The position numbers were made by a program, and so were the translations under genes. A stretch of 15,166 bases of DNA from CAWKDC01 sp044445605 (GTDB lineage: Bacteria > Pseudomonadota > Gammaproteobacteria > JABCZS01), in contig JBIOEA010000042.1 in the NCBI GenBank assembly GCA_044445605.1, forward strand, positions 1 through 15,166. The letters are read 5' to 3'. The notes beneath the pieces are model-generated. The model had not been told where the DNA came from. It did no database searches and saw only the letters and a program-made list of their open reading frames with translations. Position 1 is the first letter of the stretch; every line of letters begins with the position of its first letter. Shown here one piece after another: positions 15,026 to 15,166 of the stretch.

Positions 15026-15060
15026 AAAAACCCCCGCCTCGGAATACTCGGCTGCCCCCT
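15024..15060 (-). repeat. Compound repeat, inverted copy after recX
   Basis: The reverse complement of 15024-15060 matches 14485-14521 at 36 of 37 positions (30 consecutive, then one mismatch, then 6). It starts inside the recX stop codon. It lacks the CCCCCTTT hairpin arm of the other copies: after 15060 the sequence changes to a small GTATG/CATAC stem (15062-15074). It has no self-complementary strong stem, so it is not a terminator alone. Confidence 0.8.
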
Positions 15061-15166
15061 CGTATGCTTCATACTGAGTCTAAAGAGTGATAAAGTTAGA
15101 CAGTAAAGTTTTTGTTATAACCGGCGGGTTGTAATAAAAAGGAGCCTGGTAGGTCGTTCCCCCTTC
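15061..15166. other. Unassigned flank at the right end
   Basis: No ORF, RNA gene or strong promoter is evident. A small stem, GTATG/CATAC (15062-15074), and an AT-rich run with TTGTTA (15112-15117) are the only marks. A purine-rich AAAAAGGAG (15137-15145) has no start codon at the right distance. alaS often follows recX in Gammaproteobacteria but is not visible here. Confidence 0.5.

Noticed and set aside
15100..15166. Promoter and start of alaS after recX
   Set aside because: The order recX-alaS is common, but no start codon or alanyl-tRNA synthetase N-terminus is seen before the window ends.

Overview
The window is a bacterial chromosome segment of ordinary coding density. It carries a classic gammaproteobacterial gene set: pepA–valS on the minus strand, divergent from lptF–lptG; then a Kdo/InaA-type kinase and ald; tRNA-Ser(GCU); a GFA-family gene; mutS on the minus strand; and pncC–recA–recX on the plus strand. 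The proteins align closely with Gammaproteobacteria (PepA and Ald catalytic residues fall at textbook numbering). Three traits would fit Legionellales/Coxiella-like bacteria: a ribonuclease-inhibitor-type LRR protein, an InaA-like kinase, and a recA promoter without a LexA box. That placement is inference, not proof.

Layout. 1-152: a palindromic compound repeat and the 3' flank of a small gene. 153-5429 (minus): pepA, valS, an LRR protein and a small secreted protein, closely spaced and probably co-transcribed; holC, which usually sits between pepA and valS, is absent. 5430-5501: divergent promoter region. 5502-9524 (plus): lptF, lptG, kinase and ald, with overlaps of 8 bp (lptF/lptG) and 29 bp (kinase/ald) and a 1-bp gap (lptG/kinase), so an operon is likely. 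This joins two permease subunits of the LPS exporter to a putative LPS/lipid kinase and an alanine dehydrogenase. 9613-9704: tRNA-Ser. 9791-10189: GFA-type zinc enzyme between two copies of a hairpin repeat. 10368-12746 (minus): mutS, which lacks the usual C-terminal tetramerisation tail. 12832-15025 (plus): pncC, recA and recX in their familiar order. 15026-15166: repeat and unassigned flank.

The least ordinary content is a family of small palindromic repeats. Core arms GGGCGAAA/TTTCGCCC with a 4-nt loop occur at four sites, always in the same orientation, and an expanded variant lies at the pepA end. A second, compound module (a CCCCCTTT/AAAGGGGG hairpin, a variable centre, then a GGGGGATTTTC edge) occurs at the left end and between recA and recX, with an inverted copy after recX. 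Four genes (pepA, recA, recX, mutS) have stop codons inside or at the very edge of these repeats. A near-perfect 37-bp inverted pair flanks recX exactly. I see no insertion sequence, CRISPR array, phage gene or defence system. Starts were moved from the longest ORF to the one with a Shine-Dalgarno site for the small secreted protein, ald and recA; lptF and recX use TTG and lptG uses GTG.
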